A DNA stretch of 64,000 bases, from the NCBI GenBank assembly GCA_949358305.1, contig CASHSZ010000144.1:19679-83678 (forward strand), given 5' to 3'. This DNA is from Strigamia acuminata. Taxonomy: Eukaryota > Arthropoda > Chilopoda > Geophilomorpha > Linotaeniidae. The stretch's first letter is position 1. Each line of letters begins with the position of its first letter. This document shows, in pieces, positions 11,718-22,765 of the stretch. Made by a program: the position numbers and the translations under genes. The notes under the pieces are model-generated. The model did no database searches and was not told where the DNA came from. It was given only the letters and a program-made list of their open reading frames with translations.

Positions 11718-11846
11718 AGAAAGACGAGCCGACCGACCAACTTTCCCGGTTCGTGTTTGTTTATTAATTTTTTATTAATCAATTAATTGATTAATTGATT
11801 GGTTGGCTAAACGACCGTTTCGTCCGTTCGTTCGTTCGTTTAAGCC

Positions 11847-12923
11847 ATGACGGACGGTTTCCCCAAAACGGACGCGGGCGCGCGCGTGTGGGTCGCCGCG
11901 ACGACGTCGTACCGGCAGGACGTCGGTTTCGCCGGCGGGACGCCCGGCTACTGCGGTCGCTGCGTGCCGAGCAGCTCGGAGTTCGATTACTTCGAGGAGC
12001 TGTTCGGCGAGGCGGCCCGTTTCATCGTGACCGCGACGAATCGAGCCATCCGGAGAGAGGCGAGAGAGGAGGAAATGGCGCGAGCGCAGGTGCCGAGAAA
12101 AAAACAACGGTGACGATCCGCGACACTCACTCTCACGCTCGTTTTCGTTTTCGTTTTCGTTCTAGGTGCTCGCCGCGTCGCGGCCACGGCCACGAGGTCC
12201 AAAGTCCAGACGAACGACGGCGGCGACGACGACGACGACTGCTGCCGGTGGGAGCGTCGTGGCCGTTGCCGGTGGCAGCGGCACCCGACCCGGGGCGCGG
12301 TGCGCGGACCTGAGGGTGCGCCTCACCGCGGGCGACCGGGGGGCGGCCGACGCGGCCGCTCGACGACAATTAGCCCTTCCTCCCCTTCCTCCTCCTCCTC
12401 CTCCTCCTCCTCCTCCTCCTCCTCTTCCTCGGCAGAGGGCACGTGGGCCGGTTCGACCCCTGGCGCTGGACGAGCTGTACGCGTACCTGGGCATTCTCGT
12501 GCTCACCGGTTACAACCGACAGCCCGAACTGCGCCACTACTGGCAGGGCGACAGGCCCGGCGATCTCGGCGCGCCGGCCGTCCGACGAGCGATGACGCGC
12601 CAACGGTTCGAAGAGGTTTCGCGTTATCTCCACTACAGCACGCAGCCGTCGTACCAGCGGCTGCGCGTTGGCGGGTCGGCGGCCGGCTCCGACGGCGGCA
12701 GCACGACGGGAGAGAGGGCGGCGTTCTTGAAGGAACGCGAACGAGACGACGGCACGACGAAAGTCCGTTTGTTCGCCGATCTGGTGAACAAGCGCTTTCG
12801 CGCGTGCCGCGAGCCCAGCCAAACTCTCTGCGTCGACGAATCGATGATCGCCTACCGGGGTCGATCGGAGATGAAGGTGCGTGCGGGGGTCGCCCTCCGA
12901 TCTCGTTTTTCTCTAACGTTCGT

Positions 12924-12955
<32 letters not shown>

Positions 12956-13454
12956 TAACGTTCTTCCCAGGTCCGTCAACCGGCCAAGCCCATCAAATGG
13001 GGCTTCGAGTTGTTCACACTATGCGACGCGGGCACCGCCTACGTGCTGAACGACGAGGCGCACATCGGCAAACGCGCCAAAATGTTCTTCGACCCGGACG
13101 AGGAGCCGGAGCCAGAGTGAGTCACTTCGTCGTCGCTGTTTCTCTCCTTCGTTCTCACAATTCCTTCCTTCTTTTTCTTTTCTCTTTTTTTCGTTTCCAG
13201 GTACCCGGGCAGCATCATCGGACGCATCGTCGTCTACGTCGCCAGGCACTACCTCGGCAAAGGGCACACGATTGCGTGCGACAATCGATTCACGTCCGCC
13301 GTGCTGTTTGAGCACCTCTTTGCCCGCCACAACACAATGGCCGTCGGGACGCTGCGGTCCAACGCGGCCCAAATGCCGCCCGACCTCCCGGACCCCAAGC
13401 GGTACCGAGCCAACGCGAGAGGTAAACCGCCCGCTCGCTCTTCGCATCGTCGGC

Positions 13455-13538
<84 letters not shown>

Positions 13539-14263
13539 CGATTGATTGATTGATTTCACTTCTTTTTTATTCATAGGCGATTTCCTGCATCGTCAGAGTG
13601 GCCGACTGTTGCTTACCTGGTGGAGGGACACGACGACCGTGAGTCTGCTCAGCACGAACGTCGACCCGTTGGCGGCGCCCGGGCACGTCTCCCGTCGCAT
13701 CGGCGGCAACAGGGTGGACGTCCGTTGCCCGGCGCCCGCGCTTTCGTACACGCGCAATTTCCACTGGGTGGACGTGCTGAACAGGCTGGTCTCCTCGTTC
13801 CGCATCGGGCGCCGTTCCCCGTACTGGCACCGGTACTTCTTCTTCCACAAGCTGAACCAAGGTGAGCGGGGCGCCGTTTGCCACCGATTAATCCGTCGCT
13901 AATTAATTCTCGCTTCTCTTCTCTTCTCTTCTTCCAGTGTGCGTCAACGCCCGAATCAATATGCTCGAGGCGACCTCGGGCGCGCGAGGCGGCCGATCGC
14001 AGCTGCAGTTCAGGAGAGCGCTCGCCACCCAACTCGTGTCTCGACGGGAGGGGGCCGTGCCGGGCGCGGCCCCCGCGCCCGGCGGACCCGTCGTCCACCG
14101 GCTCGAACACACGTCCAAGAGCAAGCGGTGCAAGGTGTGTTACGTGCGCCGCAAGGAACGGCACGAGAGCAGTTGGTGGTGCGTCCCCTGCGAAATCAAC
14201 CTGTGCCGGCCGAAACACGGTCGCGATTGTTTTCAGATCCACGTGGCCGGCGCGGACAAGTGA
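11847..14263 (+). CDS. piggyBac-superfamily transposase, six exons, 643 aa
   Basis: Exons: 11,847-12,089; 12,166-12,876; 12,971-13,116; 13,201-13,421; 13,577-13,861; 13,938-14,263; all GT..AG with consistent phases. The DDE_Tnp_1_7 fold is clear from ELYAYLGILVLTGYNRQPEL, HYWQGDRPG, CVDESMIAYRGRSEMK (first Asp), ACDNRFTSAVLFEHLFARH (second Asp) and NFHWVDVLNRLVSSFRIG (third Asp). The C-terminus has the family's Cys-rich zinc domain (KRCKVCYVRRKERHES.. WWCVPCEINLC). piggyBac transposases cut and paste at TTAA. Odd points: the second Asp of the usual VDxxD motif is Asn (VDVLN); a poly-Pro run from a CCT repeat and a Gly/Ser insertion sit in exon 2. An acceptor-like TTTAAG lies two bases before the ATG. 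Tail-to-tail with the gene at 14,592-16,130. Whether it is active or domesticated cannot be told. Confidence 0.88.
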
Positions 14264-14591
14264 CCGCGACGTTTCCACGACCGAGCGCGCGCCGACGCTC
14301 GGGCGGCCAACCGGCCGGTTAATTTTGTTTTATTTCATTCCTCCATTTGCCAGAACGCGGCGGAGTAGTTTTGTTTGTTTTGCTTATTTATTTATTTATT
14401 CATTTATTCCATTTTTTTTGTAAGTTAATTTTATTATTTATTAACAAAGGCAACAATGACGACGTATTGTCGATGCCGACAAAGAAAAAGAAAAAAAAGA
14501 AAACAAACGAACAAATCAATAAAAACGAACAAAAACAGACAAGTGAAACGAAAACGTGTGAATTAATTAGCTCGATCGGCCAACCAATCAA

Positions 14592-15155
14592 TCAGTCGGC
14601 CGCGTTGGAACGCGCCGGAACGGTGGCCCGATGCTCGCGGCGCTCACTCGTCGTGGCTGCGTCGGTCGCCTCGTTCGACCCGGGCCGTTCTCGGGTTTCG
14701 GTCGGCCCTTCGGCGGTGGCGGCGACGACAACGCCGGCTGGCGGTTGGTCGTCGGGCTCCTCTCGGGTCGGCGAACGACTTAACTGGGGACGCGACCCCT
14801 GAAAAAAATAAAAAATAAAAAAAAAAATAAAAAATAAAAACAAACGATCGGGTCGAATTTGGACCGAGTTTGGCTCCACTTACGATTTTGGCGGTGAGCA
14901 GCGTCACCGTTCGCGGAAACTGCTCCGTCCTCCGTTGGGCCTCCTGTTCGCGTTTCAAGCGCTTCTCCAGCCTTTGAATTTTTTTTTTCAGGTCCTTCAC
15001 CTCCGCGTTCCGTTCCCCCAGCGACGTCGACATTCGTTTCAGCTGCGCCGCGTTGTATTTTAAGTGGCGCTGCCACATCCGTTCGTGTCCGGGTGGACAC
15101 AACATCTGCATCCGCAGCTGCTCCAGCTCCAGCTCCCGCTCCCGCTCCCGCTCCC

Positions 15156-15227
<72 letters not shown>

Positions 15228-16130
15228 ACTCCGACTCCGGCTCGATTGGGCGCCGCTGCTCCCGCTGCCGTCGCCACCCCTGCTGCCACTGCTGCCACTG
15301 CTGCTCTCGCTCCTGCTCCCGCCGCATCCGCTCCCGTTCCTGTTGCCGCTGCCACTGTAGGTGCGGCGGCTCTAACTCCCGTCGCTTCTGCTTCAGCCGC
15401 CCCCGTCCCAACCGCTCCCGTCGCTCCTGCTCCAGCCGCTCCTGCTCCCGCCGCTCCTGCTCCCGCTGCTCCCGCCCCCGTCGCTCCCGCTGCCGCTCTC
15501 GCTCCCGTCGACGCCACGCCTCCCGATAGACCGCGTTCTCTCGGTCCAACTGCTCGAGACGCCGACGGACTCGGCGCTGGTGGGACAGCTCTTGCAGCTT
15601 CAACCGGTCATCGATTTCCTTCTTCTTCGCCTCCAGCTGCCCCCGCATCTCTCGTCCCAACCTCTCCAACTCGTCGTCCGTGGCTCGGCGCAGTCTTCGC
15701 TGCTCCTCTCGCAGTTGGCTCCCCAGCGCCCACAGGAGCCGCGCGGTCGATGGCGGCTCTTCCCCTCCCTCACTCTCCTCGTTCCCTTCGAAAAGCGGTT
15801 CGACCCCGGTCGTCTCGATCTAGAGAGAACGAACGAAACGCGAATATAATGTTGCGCCGGATAACGCGAGTCAACGCGAGAATAATTAACTACTCACCTC
15901 AACTTCGGGCCTGGCTCCTCGTTCGACGTCGCACGATATGGTGGCGTCGGTCCCGTCGTCGTCGTCGTCGTCGTCGCCAGCGTCAGCGTCGGTGTCAGTG
16001 TCGACCTGAAAAACAAAAAACGTTAAGAGGGGCGATGTGACGCGCCGAGGAAAGTAGACGCGCTCACCGCGACGACTGGAATGGGTGGCCGCCTCAGCCT
16101 CGCGGCCTGCCCGCGGTTATTCGGCTCCAT
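14592..16130 (-). CDS. Arg/Glu-rich coiled-coil protein, four exons, 437 aa
   Basis: Minus-strand exons: 16,130-16,068; 16,005-15,898; 15,819-14,884; 14,798-14,592, all phase 0 with GT..AG ends. N-terminus MEPNNRGQAARLRRPPIP, then an Asp-rich segment, then a very long charged helix (EEQRRLRRATDDELERLGRE, many ERRE/QERL heptad-like repeats, a Glu-Pro (EP)n tract, a second helix EVKDLKKKIQRLEKRLKRE) and a short hydrophilic tail with TRERPGSNEATDAATTSER. No catalytic domain. The paralogues at 34,405-35,732 and 54,766-56,063 keep exon structure and phases but are shorter, lacking much of the (EP)n/second-helix region, which argues the model is real. Function unknown; probably structural or scaffolding. 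Confidence 0.72.
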
Positions 16131-16434
16131 CCGTAAAAAAGAAAAAATGGCGTCGGAGAAAAAAAAAACCTATGGCGTGGTCGGAATGCGACTGTCTGTC
16201 TGCCCGCCTGTCAGTCCGTCAGCCAGCCAGTCAGCTGACGACACGAAAAAAAAAAAAAAAAAATGAACAAACAAACAAACAAACAAACAAACAAACAAAT
16301 AAATAATAGTAATAATAATAATAATAATAATTATTATTATTATTATTAAACAAAAAATAATTAATAACCGGTAACTAATTAACGACGATTAACAACGGCG
16401 AGAATGAATGGTAACGACGGCGAACGTTGTCGTT
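16131..16434. other. Spacer with AACA and ATA/TTA repeats
   Basis: Contains TGTCTGTC/CAGC runs (16,193-16,235), an A-run, (AACA)n at 16,263-16,300 and an (ATA)n/(TTA)n inverted pair at 16,303-16,350. It probably includes the promoter/5' region of the minus-strand gene ending at 16,130. No exon found. Confidence 0.55.
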
Positions 16435-16715
16435 GAAATTGGCGGCGCTTTATCATCGGCCCCGAGTGGCCGAGCGGGCAGGGTGACCTGCCGCACGGAG
16501 CTGGTGACCGAGAGTTCGAGTCCCGCTCCCGCCGACTTTTCATTTCCGACAAAGCTGTATTGTCAAACACGCATTCACAGCATTTCAGTTGATATTGCCA
16601 AATATTGTGCCGTTCCAGTTTGGTCCCTTATTATTTCGAGATGGTGATGATGAACACTCTCCCGCGGGGTTGCGAGGGGGTGGGGGAGAGTCGAAAGGTT
16701 CGGTTCTCCTTTTGT
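16435..16715 (+). mobile_element. tRNA-derived SINE, subfamily 2
   Basis: A box TGGCCGAGCGGGC from about 16,467 and B box AGTTCGAGTCC from about 16,512. The body differs from the tandem copies (CTCTCCCGCGGGGTTGCGAGG and GAGTCGAAAGGTTCGGTTCTC) and ends in (TTTTTA)n. The copies at 36,190 and 56,577 share this body and hold the same position relative to the coiled-coil gene, so the insertion predates the block duplication. Confidence 0.8.
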
Positions 16716-17383
16716 TTTTATTTTTATTTTTATTTTTATTTTTATTTATTTTGTTTTATTTTGTTTTATTTTTTATTTTTTAATTTTCAATTTTATTCCA
16801 TTTTTCTCCCCCCCGTCGATCATCGTCGCCACCGTCTCGTGTGGCGGTCGGGTGAAAGGAAAAAAAGAAAAAAAAAAAAAAAAAAAGAAAACCCTTTGCA
16901 TCACCTTATCCGCGATGTGTCGGGAGGGCGTCTGAGAACCCACTCGCCCATTCTCAGCGGCCGCATTTTCCAATTTTCGCCACCGGATGTCGCGCTCGCG
17001 TCACGCTCGTCCGTATCCCTCTCATCCCCACTCGTTGATTGACCTACTGGCTTCTTCGTCTCCCCTTTCGTCGCTCCTGCCGAGAAAGGTAAGCGAGATC
17101 GTCAATCGGATCGGGTCGGGTCGGACCGAAACCAACTCGACCGATCGACACGCGTCCTCCCGTTTCTCGGCCGCCGACGCGCGACCGGGATTAATTGATT
17201 GGTTTGGTTCGGTTCGGTTCGGTTCGGTTCGGTTCGGTCCGATCGGCGAATTTTCTCTTTCGTACGTTCGTTCATTCGTTCGTTCGCTCACCCGTTTGTT
17301 TGTTTATTATTTAAATCTAGCCACTCCATTCGTTCGTCCATTTTTTTTTTTTCCCCGTCAACATCCTCATCGCCGCCGCCGAC
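16716..17383. other. Region upstream of the Ala-rich gene
   Basis: T-rich SINE tail, then a GTGTCGGGAGGGCG..CATTTTCC segment conserved near 36,560 and 56,930, and an ATG at 16,987 opening 34 codons to a good donor (AGAAAG|GTAAGC at 17,088). I could not connect that exon in frame to the gene at 17,384, so it may be a 5'UTR or alternative exon. (GGTTC)n at 17,205-17,238. Confidence 0.45.
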
Positions 17384-17695
17384 ATGTCGGGACATCGCCG
17401 CGACCACCCTTCGTAAGTTTCGCGACCGTTTAGTTAGTCAGTCAGTCAGTCAGTCAGTCGGTTAGCTAGTTGGTTAATCGACCAGCCAACCGACCGACTT
17501 TCTTTTATCTTTATTTTTTTTTTTTTTTCTAAGGATTCCACCGCCGCCGCCGCTGCCACGCTCCATGGTCGAGTGGAACCTGGGCGCGGGACGGGGCAGG
17601 GCGTCCCGATGGGCCGGTCGCGCGGCCCGCGGCTACCCGTGAGTACCGTGATCGATCAATTACTTGATTTATTTATTTATTTTAATTTCTTTTGG

Positions 17696-17728
<33 letters not shown>

Positions 17729-18124
17729 CCACCGCCACCCATCACGCCGGACATGGAGGTGATCGGCGCGGCGGTGGATGCGGCCGGTCGCTCCGCCGCG
17801 GCGTGCAGGGCGGCCGAGGGCGTCGCCCGCGCCCTCGAGTTTCCCGTTCCAGAGGTGGCCATGGCGGTGGGCACGACGTCGGTGGTCGTGGCGGCCCGCC
17901 TGGCCACGTGGGCGACCCGCGCGGCCTTCAGCTCGGTCGCGGCGGCCGTAGCGGTGGTCGCGGCCACGACGGGCAACGAGGAGGCGGTCGACGCCGTCGT
18001 CACGGCGACCGGTGCGGTCGGGGCGGCCGAGGCAGCCACCATCGCCGTCGACGAGGCTGCGACGGCGGTAGAGGCGAGCGCGCGAGGACTCCGTCGTCGC
18101 CGCGCCAGGAGCTCAACGATGTAA
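17384..18124 (+). CDS. Small Ala-rich protein, three exons, 177 aa
   Basis: Exons 17,384-17,412; 17,534-17,638; 17,725-18,124. Both introns are phase 2 and follow T-runs. Both downstream exons start with a IPPPP motif, suggesting exon duplication. After a short basic N-terminus (MSGHRRDHPS) and two Pro-rich patches, the protein is an almost continuous Ala/Val-rich helix (AAVDAAGRSAAACRAAEGVA, TTSVVVAARLATWATRAAFS, AAAVAVVAATTG) with an Arg-rich C-terminus (GLRRRRARSSTM). Either amphipathic helices or membrane-associated helices are possible; no family recognised. The 5' flank and last ~15 codons survive as deletion remnants at 36,560-36,700 and 56,935-57,070. Confidence 0.55.
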
Positions 18125-18286
18125 CCGCCACCACCACCACCATCGCTCCTCGTTCCATTTTTCAATTTTTCAATTTGTTAATTTGTCAATTTTCTTTAAA
18201 ATTTTTAGTTTTTTTTTTTTATGTTTTAATGTGCAAATGTATAAACGATGTATAAAGAATGTATAAACAAATATAAAAACAAACAA

Positions 18287-18320
<34 letters not shown>

Positions 18321-18456
18321 GCATTTTATTTTTTGGCCTCAAATCGGCAACGAGGGGGAAAAAAAAAAAAAATAATAATAATAATAATATGATACCGCGG
18401 AACACCTGTCCACAGTTCACACGGGGAATGAACAGACAAATAAATGAACAAGTAGA

Positions 18457-18487
<31 letters not shown>

Positions 18488-18515
18488 ACGAATAAAATTC
18501 TTTCGGCCGCCACCC

Positions 18516-19101
18516 TCAATATTCGATCGAAGAATTTCCGTCGTCGCCACCGCCGCCGTCGGCCGCCCCCTCGTCGCCCTCGGTCTCGTCCGCATAGTCG
18601 TCCGCCATCGGGTCCGTGTCATCGTCCACCATCTCCGCCGGCTCCACCGGCTCCACCGGCTCCACCGTCTCCACCCGCTCCGCCGCTTCCAGCAACCTCC
18701 CCTGCATTTCCTCCAGCGTCCTCTCGAATTTCTCCTCCACTCTCTTCAACGTGCTCTCGAATCGCTTCTCCAGTCTCTCCAGCATCGCTTTCAGCATCTC
18801 CTCCGTCCTCGCCACCACCCCCTCGACAGTCGTCTCCGGCGCCGCACCCTCGCTCTTCTTTTCGCCCGACCGTGACGGCAATGGCGGCGGCAGCGGTCGC
18901 GCTGACGCGCCCCCTCGACGCGACTGGAAGAAAAAAATAAAATAAAATAAAATAAAATAAAATAAACAAATTGAACCGGATTGAAAAATGTCGGGACGCG
19001 GTACGGACCCTCTTGATCTTCGTGGGATCGTTGGTTTTCTTTCCGCACTTGGGCTCGTCGAATCCGCCGGCCTTCGCGAGGTCCCACCCACCAAGCCTCA
19101 T
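18516..19101 (-). CDS. Small coiled-coil protein with acidic tail, two exons, 166 aa
   Basis: Exons 19,101-19,009 and 18,923-18,516, phase 0. The first encodes MRLGGWDLAKAGGFDEPKCG and a Lys-rich end; its donor GTCCGT is weak. The second encodes RRGGASARP, a helix with three similar segments (MLKAMLERLEKRF, TLKRVEEKFERTL, MQGRLLEAAERV), EPVEP repeats and an Asp/Gly-rich tail. A noncoding 5' exon probably ends at 19,420 (CTCGGAG|GTAACT), with the acceptor GCGTCAG four bases before the ATG. Paralogues at 37,210-37,437 (frameshifted) and 57,399-57,800 keep exon 2 but have lost exon 1. Function unknown. Confidence 0.6.
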
Positions 19102-19217
19102 AAACCTGACGCGCCGCGTACGAGCGGTGGGCGTTCTTTTTTCTTCCATTCGTCTATTAGTATTGTAAATAAAGAAATAAATAAATAAATAAATAAATAA
19201 ATGAATGAACGAAAAAG

Positions 19218-19250
<33 letters not shown>

Positions 19251-19780
19251 AAACAAACAAAAACAAAGACAAAGACAAAAAAAATAACGAAACAATGGCC
19301 GCGCGAACGACCCGGACGAATGCTCGAGGGAAAAAACGAACAAACAAACAAACAAACAAACAAACAAACAAACAAACAAACAAACAAAAAATAAAGTAAG
19401 GAAGGTTAAACCGAGTTACCTCCGAGCGTCCGATCTGTCCACGTGGCCAATGCTTCTAACGGCGAACGTGCCGGCTAATTGGTGTTTGTTTTGAACGAGC
19501 GAGTGTCCGGCGAGTGAACGATCCAACGTTGCGCTTTTCGATGAAAATTGTCCGAGTCTCGTGTGCTCATGCGCATCGTGCGGCGCGCAGGTCCACAACA
19601 CTGTTTTCACGGGCTTTAAAAATAAATAAACTCGTTTCTCTCGTCTTTCTCCGTTTTGTAGATTTTTATTCGGTTTGTCGTTTCCCGAGCTGTACAAAAA
19701 ATCAAAAATAAAATGAAATGCGTAACTTTAAACGAATGGCGACGATGACGGTGACAAATTCTTCGATTCGATCGGTCGGT

Positions 19781-20326
19781 CTATGGCCGCGCCGCGAAAC
19801 ACGCGCGACATGACGGAACGTATTTGTCGGCGCCCCCGATCACTACAACGTCCTCTTCGCCCGACGTCCGCTTCGTGAACGCCGCTTCCCTTCGGCACCG
19901 GTAGCACGTCGCCTCGAGTTTCACGACGTGCTCCGACTTCGGCAGCAATTCGCACACGTGTCCGAACGGGTTTCGTTTAAAGTCCCCGTCGAGGGCCGCG
20001 ACTATCACGGTCTTCCCTTTCTCCGCCATTTCTTGACAGAACGGGACCAGGTCGTCGAAAAATTGACCCTCGTCGATGCCGATGGTTTCGAACTTTTCCG
20101 ACTGTTCTCGAGCTTCCGCCAAGTCCCCGATCACGCGCGCCGCTCTCGAGACTCCGGGGTGGGTGACGACTTCCGATGAACCGTGGCGATCGTCGATCTT
20201 CGGCTTCAATAGCAGCGCCTTTCTCCCTTCGAGGCGCCTCAGGAGCTCCGTCGTTTTCCCCGCGAACATGGGCCCGATTATCAATTGGATGCCGCCTCGC
20301 GGCTCGTTCTCGGGCGCGAGGGACAT
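19781..20326 (-). CDS. tk: Thymidine kinase, type II (TK1-like), intronless, 181 aa
   Basis: Phosphorylates thymidine to dTMP in the salvage pathway. Visible motifs: P-loop GPMFAGKTTELLRR (~residues 18-31), Walker-B/catalytic segment IGIDEGQFFDDLVPFC (~93-108), AALDGDFKRNPFG (~118-130), first zinc Cys pair CYRC (~147-150), VIGGADKYV lactone-loop/substrate region, second Cys pair CRAC (~174-177). Complete from ATG at 20,326 to TAG/TGA-type end at 19,781, and the only long gene here with no intron in its coding region. It lacks the C-terminal extension of vertebrate cytosolic TK1, so its size resembles compact viral or bacterial enzymes. An acceptor-like TTTAG lies about ten bases before the ATG. 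It could be a host retrocopy, host gene, or virus-derived gene; sequence alone does not settle this. Confidence 0.93.
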   Translation of the reverse strand: MSLAPENEPRGGIQLIIGPMFAGKTTELLRRLEGRKALLLKPKIDDRHGSSEVVTHPGVSRAARVIGDLAEAREQSEKFETIGIDEGQFFDDLVPFCQEMAEKGKTVIVAALDGDFKRNPFGHVCELLPKSEHVVKLEATCYRCRREAAFTKRTSGEEDVVVIGGADKYVPSCRACFAARP

Positions 20327-20672
20327 GCCGTCGCGTCTAAACGAATAAATAGATAAACAAACAAATAGGCGAATAAACGAGTCGGTGAAAATGCGAGTCG
20401 GGGCAACGAAACCGATTGGTTTGAACCGAGTTCAATGTCGACAAAAACAGAAAAAAAAAAATGGCGGCGGTGGCGGCGGTGGCGGCGGTGGCGGCGGTGG
20501 CGGCGGTGGCGGCGGTGGCGGCGGTGGCGGCGGTGGCGGCGGTGGCGCTGTGCGAGTTCTCGTCCGTCCGTGTGTGCGCGGGAAAACAAACTTTTACTTA
20601 AATTTGCTGGCCAGTTTGTCGATGCAAATTAAAAGAAAAAAAACGAAAAAATAAATAAAATAAATAACTTAA

Positions 20673-20708
<36 letters not shown>

Positions 20709-20860
20709 AAAGAGAACCGAATCTTTCGATTCTCTCCCATCCTCCCGTTGTCTTACGAGAGGATGTTGCTACGCGGAGGTCGTGTAATGTAAACATATTT
20801 ATTTTCTTTTCAATCATCAAATCAGATCGTCAAACTGGAGAAACGAAACGTCGGCGGAAG
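20327..20860. repeat. GGCGGT minisatellite and flanking simple repeats
   Basis: 20,462-20,547 is a pure alternating GGCGGT/GGCGGC-type tract, about 14 hexamers, after an A-run. 20,655-20,710 is (AAAT)n. No gene recognised; the tract lies upstream of the thymidine kinase start. Confidence 0.8.
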
Positions 20861-20935
20861 CGGGATCCGAACTCGGGACCCACGACTCCGTACAGTAGAT
20901 CACTCTACCCACTCGGCCGGCCCGGCCAAGCGATA
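20861..20935 (-). mobile_element. tRNA-like SINE head, minus strand
   Basis: On the minus strand: GGCCGAGTGGGTAGAG (A-box region), then GAGTTCGGATCCCGC (B-box region), spaced as in the plus-strand SINEs. No conserved body detected downstream, so it is truncated or another subfamily. Confidence 0.6.
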
Positions 20936-21099
20936 AGACCAGCTTTTCCGAGCCTTTTCTGCGTTTCGTGTACACACGAATCGACCGAGCGAGACGGACG
21001 CGACGGATCTTATTAAATTTATTTATTTTTTTTCAATTGTTCGTCATTCGAATCGGTCGTGAGACATTTTAATTTCAAATGCGGGATTAAATAGTCGCG

Positions 21100-21195
21100 T
21101 TTTATCACCGGCCCGGGTGGCGAGCGGACGGGGTTACCAACCGCACGGTGCCGTAAGCCGAGAGCGCGACGAGAGTCGCCGTGTTTCCAAATTAC
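21100..21195 (+). mobile_element. Degenerate SINE head
   Basis: CGGCCCGGGTGGCGAGCGG and ACCGCACGGTGCCG resemble the head of the SINE family, but the A box has lost bases and the B box is gone. A decayed copy. Confidence 0.5.
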
Positions 21196-21476
21196 GTCGC
21201 CGAGCGTCGCTCTACGCACAGACGGTCACCGCACGCGACTTGCACCACACTCGAGGACACTCGGACAACCCAAAAGTGAGTAATTAGTCGCTTCATTGTC
21301 ACAGTTGTCAATTAATCGATCGAACAATCGGTCAATTATCTCCCCAACTACGTGCTTGTCGACGCATGTGCGCGAGCACGGACGCCGGAATTGGTTTCGG
21401 TCCGGTATCCATCGCCGCTCGCCCGCTCACTCGCTCACTCGCGTGTTTGGCAGATTTGCAACCCCGACCCTCTCTT

Positions 21477-21544
<68 letters not shown>

Positions 21545-21573
21545 CATTAAATTCTACTTCTACGTTCCAGGCA

Positions 21574-22339
21574 ATGAGCGGAAACAACGGCGGTGGTATC
21601 GACAGCGATGGTGGCGGCAGCGGCAGCGGCAGTGGTAGCGGCAGCGGCAGCGGCAGCGGGAGCGGCAGCGGCAGCGGTAGCGGTAGCGGCAGCGGCAGCG
21701 GCGGCAGCGGCAGCGGCAGCGGCAGCGGCAGCAGCAGCAGCAGCAGCAACAGCAACAACAACAACAACAACGACAACAACGAACACGGCATCGGTGGCGA
21801 TTCGAGGTGAGAGATTCGACCGACCGGTTTTGTCCCGTTTGTCTGTTCGGTTCTTTATTTTTTCATTTATTTATTTATTTTATTTTTTTTTTTTTCATGT
21901 TTTTGTTTATTTGATCGGTCGATCGATTGGTTCGATTCGATTTGTTTGATTGATTGATTGATTGATTGATTTATTTATTTATTTGTTTGTTCATTTATAG
22001 TCGAGCCCACGATAGCGCCTCTGTACCGGCACGCTCCGCGACTGCCGATGCGGCGAGGCCGAGGTAAATTGCTTCGATTCGACGTTTTGTCCAATTTGGT
22101 TGATTGATCGGTCGACCGACTTATTTGTTTATTTATTTATTTGTTTATTTATTTATTTGTATATATATATATATATATTTTTTTTTTTTCAAGACCACTC
22201 CGCGGATGGGGGCGCATCACACTGATGGCCCACCGGCTGGGGTTCCCGGCGCCCGGGCCGAACGGGTCGAGACACCCGACACCGAAGTAAGTCAATTCGA
22301 TTCGACGTTTTGTCAGATTTGATCGACCGATCTATCTAT

Positions 22340-22386
<47 letters not shown>

Positions 22387-22765
22387 TAGCGGGCTCCACG
22401 GGCACGCCGCGTTGGTCGCGCGACTTAGGGCCACTGGGTTGATGAGGCCAAGACTCTCTGCGCCGAGGTAAATCGATTCGACTCGACGTTTTGTCCGATT
22501 TGATCGATCGATTTGCTTATTTATTTATTTAATTTGTTGATTTATTCGTCTATTCGTCCATTTATTTATTTATAGTCGACCCCGTGGACGCGCCGCGCTG
22601 ATCGCGCGACTCACCGCCGCCGAGCCGACTGGACCGAGGCTCCCGACGCCGAGGTAGGTAATTCGGCCAAACGTTTCGATTCGCCGGCCCGTCTATCTAT
22701 CTGTTTATTTAATTTGTGTAATTAATTTGATATTTTTTCTCAGGGACCCGCAGCCAGACCCGTAG
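21574..22765 (+). CDS. Gly-Ser / Arg-Pro repeat protein with duplicated exons, 188 aa
   Basis: Exons 21,574-21,806; 22,001-22,063; 22,194-22,286; 22,390-22,467; 22,576-22,653; 22,744-22,765. All five introns are phase 2, so the middle exons are symmetrical. Exon 1 encodes a (GS)n tract followed by Ser and Asn runs. Exons 3-5 are related (RGWGRITLMAHRLGFPAPGP; GHAALVARLRATGLMRPRL; RGRAALIARLTAAEPTGPRL), each ending in a short Pro motif. Donor-side intron sequence is also conserved (CGATTCGACGTTTTGTC), showing tandem duplication of exon plus intron. A noncoding 5' exon with donor AAAA|GTGAGT near 21,275 is likely; the acceptor TTCCAG lies three bases before the ATG. Basic, low-complexity; function unknown. 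Confidence 0.6.

Noticed and set aside
19781-20326. Integrated herpesvirus or other large DNA virus genome (Teratorn-like)
   Set aside because: Apart from a thymidine kinase, no capsid, polymerase, terminase or other viral core gene was recognised, and most genes have introns. Kept only as a possible source of the kinase.
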